From Desulfonema limicola (GTDB lineage: Bacteria; Desulfobacterota; Desulfobacteria; Desulfobacterales; Desulfosalsimonadaceae), in assembly GCA_020722245.1 (NCBI GenBank), contig DYLE01000043.1, forward strand, positions 1 through 14,282: DNA of 14,282 nucleotides, read 5' to 3'. The notes under the pieces were generated by a model, which ran no database searches, was not told where the DNA came from, and saw only the letters and a list, made by a program, of their open reading frames with translations. Below are positions 14,270 to 14,282 of this stretch, piece by piece (position 1 is the first letter of the stretch; the number at the start of each line of letters is the position of its first letter). Position numbers and translations under genes: made by a program.

Positions 14270-14282
14270 TTGTTTACCTCAA

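Noticed and set aside
1..14282. CRISPR arrays, transposons, integrases or toxin-antitoxin genes
   Set aside because: No regularly spaced repeats, terminal inverted repeats, transposase or integrase motifs, or small paired toxin-like genes were seen.

Overview
The window is about 14.3 kb, moderately GC-rich and densely coding. It carries eleven genes, one of them frameshifted, with no RNA genes, CRISPR arrays, insertion sequences or phage genes that I can see. The gene content (paired TRL-like lipoproteins, a DUF4213/DUF364 protein, a TLP1-type thiolase-like protein, a YgiQ radical SAM protein and an RND pump) fits a Gram-negative bacterium. A Desulfobacterota (former Deltaproteobacteria) anaerobe is my best guess. 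Outer-membrane efflux and lipoprotein signals directly support a Gram-negative envelope; the phylum is inference.

Left part, 1-3000. A tight plus-strand trio encodes two small lipoproteins that are tandem TRL-family paralogs and a DUF4213/DUF364 protein. They are linked by an 8-nt overlap and a TGATG stop/start. The trio runs head-on into a minus-strand thiolase-like gene, and the last 15 bp of the two genes overlap. The thiolase-like protein has lost the catalytic Cys and His motifs and carries an extra C-terminal domain.

Middle, 3000-4830. A YgiQ-family radical SAM gene is divergent from the thiolase-like gene. It is split by a one-base frameshift at a short G run near 4486-4488; adding one base restores a normal 563-residue protein.

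Minus strand, 11425-4831. A canonical efflux operon reads TetR regulator, periplasmic adaptor lipoprotein, AcrB-type RND transporter, NodT/OprM-type outer-membrane lipoprotein. Together they make a complete tripartite pump with its own repressor. The AT-rich stretch upstream of the regulator holds a 17-bp inverted repeat over a candidate -35 box, a TGACGTCA palindrome near the start point and three TATAAAT copies. This is the likely autoregulatory operator.

Right end, 14193-11640, same strand and upstream of the pump. Two overlapping genes encode divergent D-Ala-D-Ala-ligase-like ATP-grasp enzymes, the second fused to a GNAT acetyltransferase. Both keep the nucleotide and metal residues but lack the N-terminal GGxSxE substrate motif of true Ddl. 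They look like a dedicated amide-bond-forming pathway followed by N-acylation, with unknown substrate. This pair is the best candidate in the window for an uncharacterised system.
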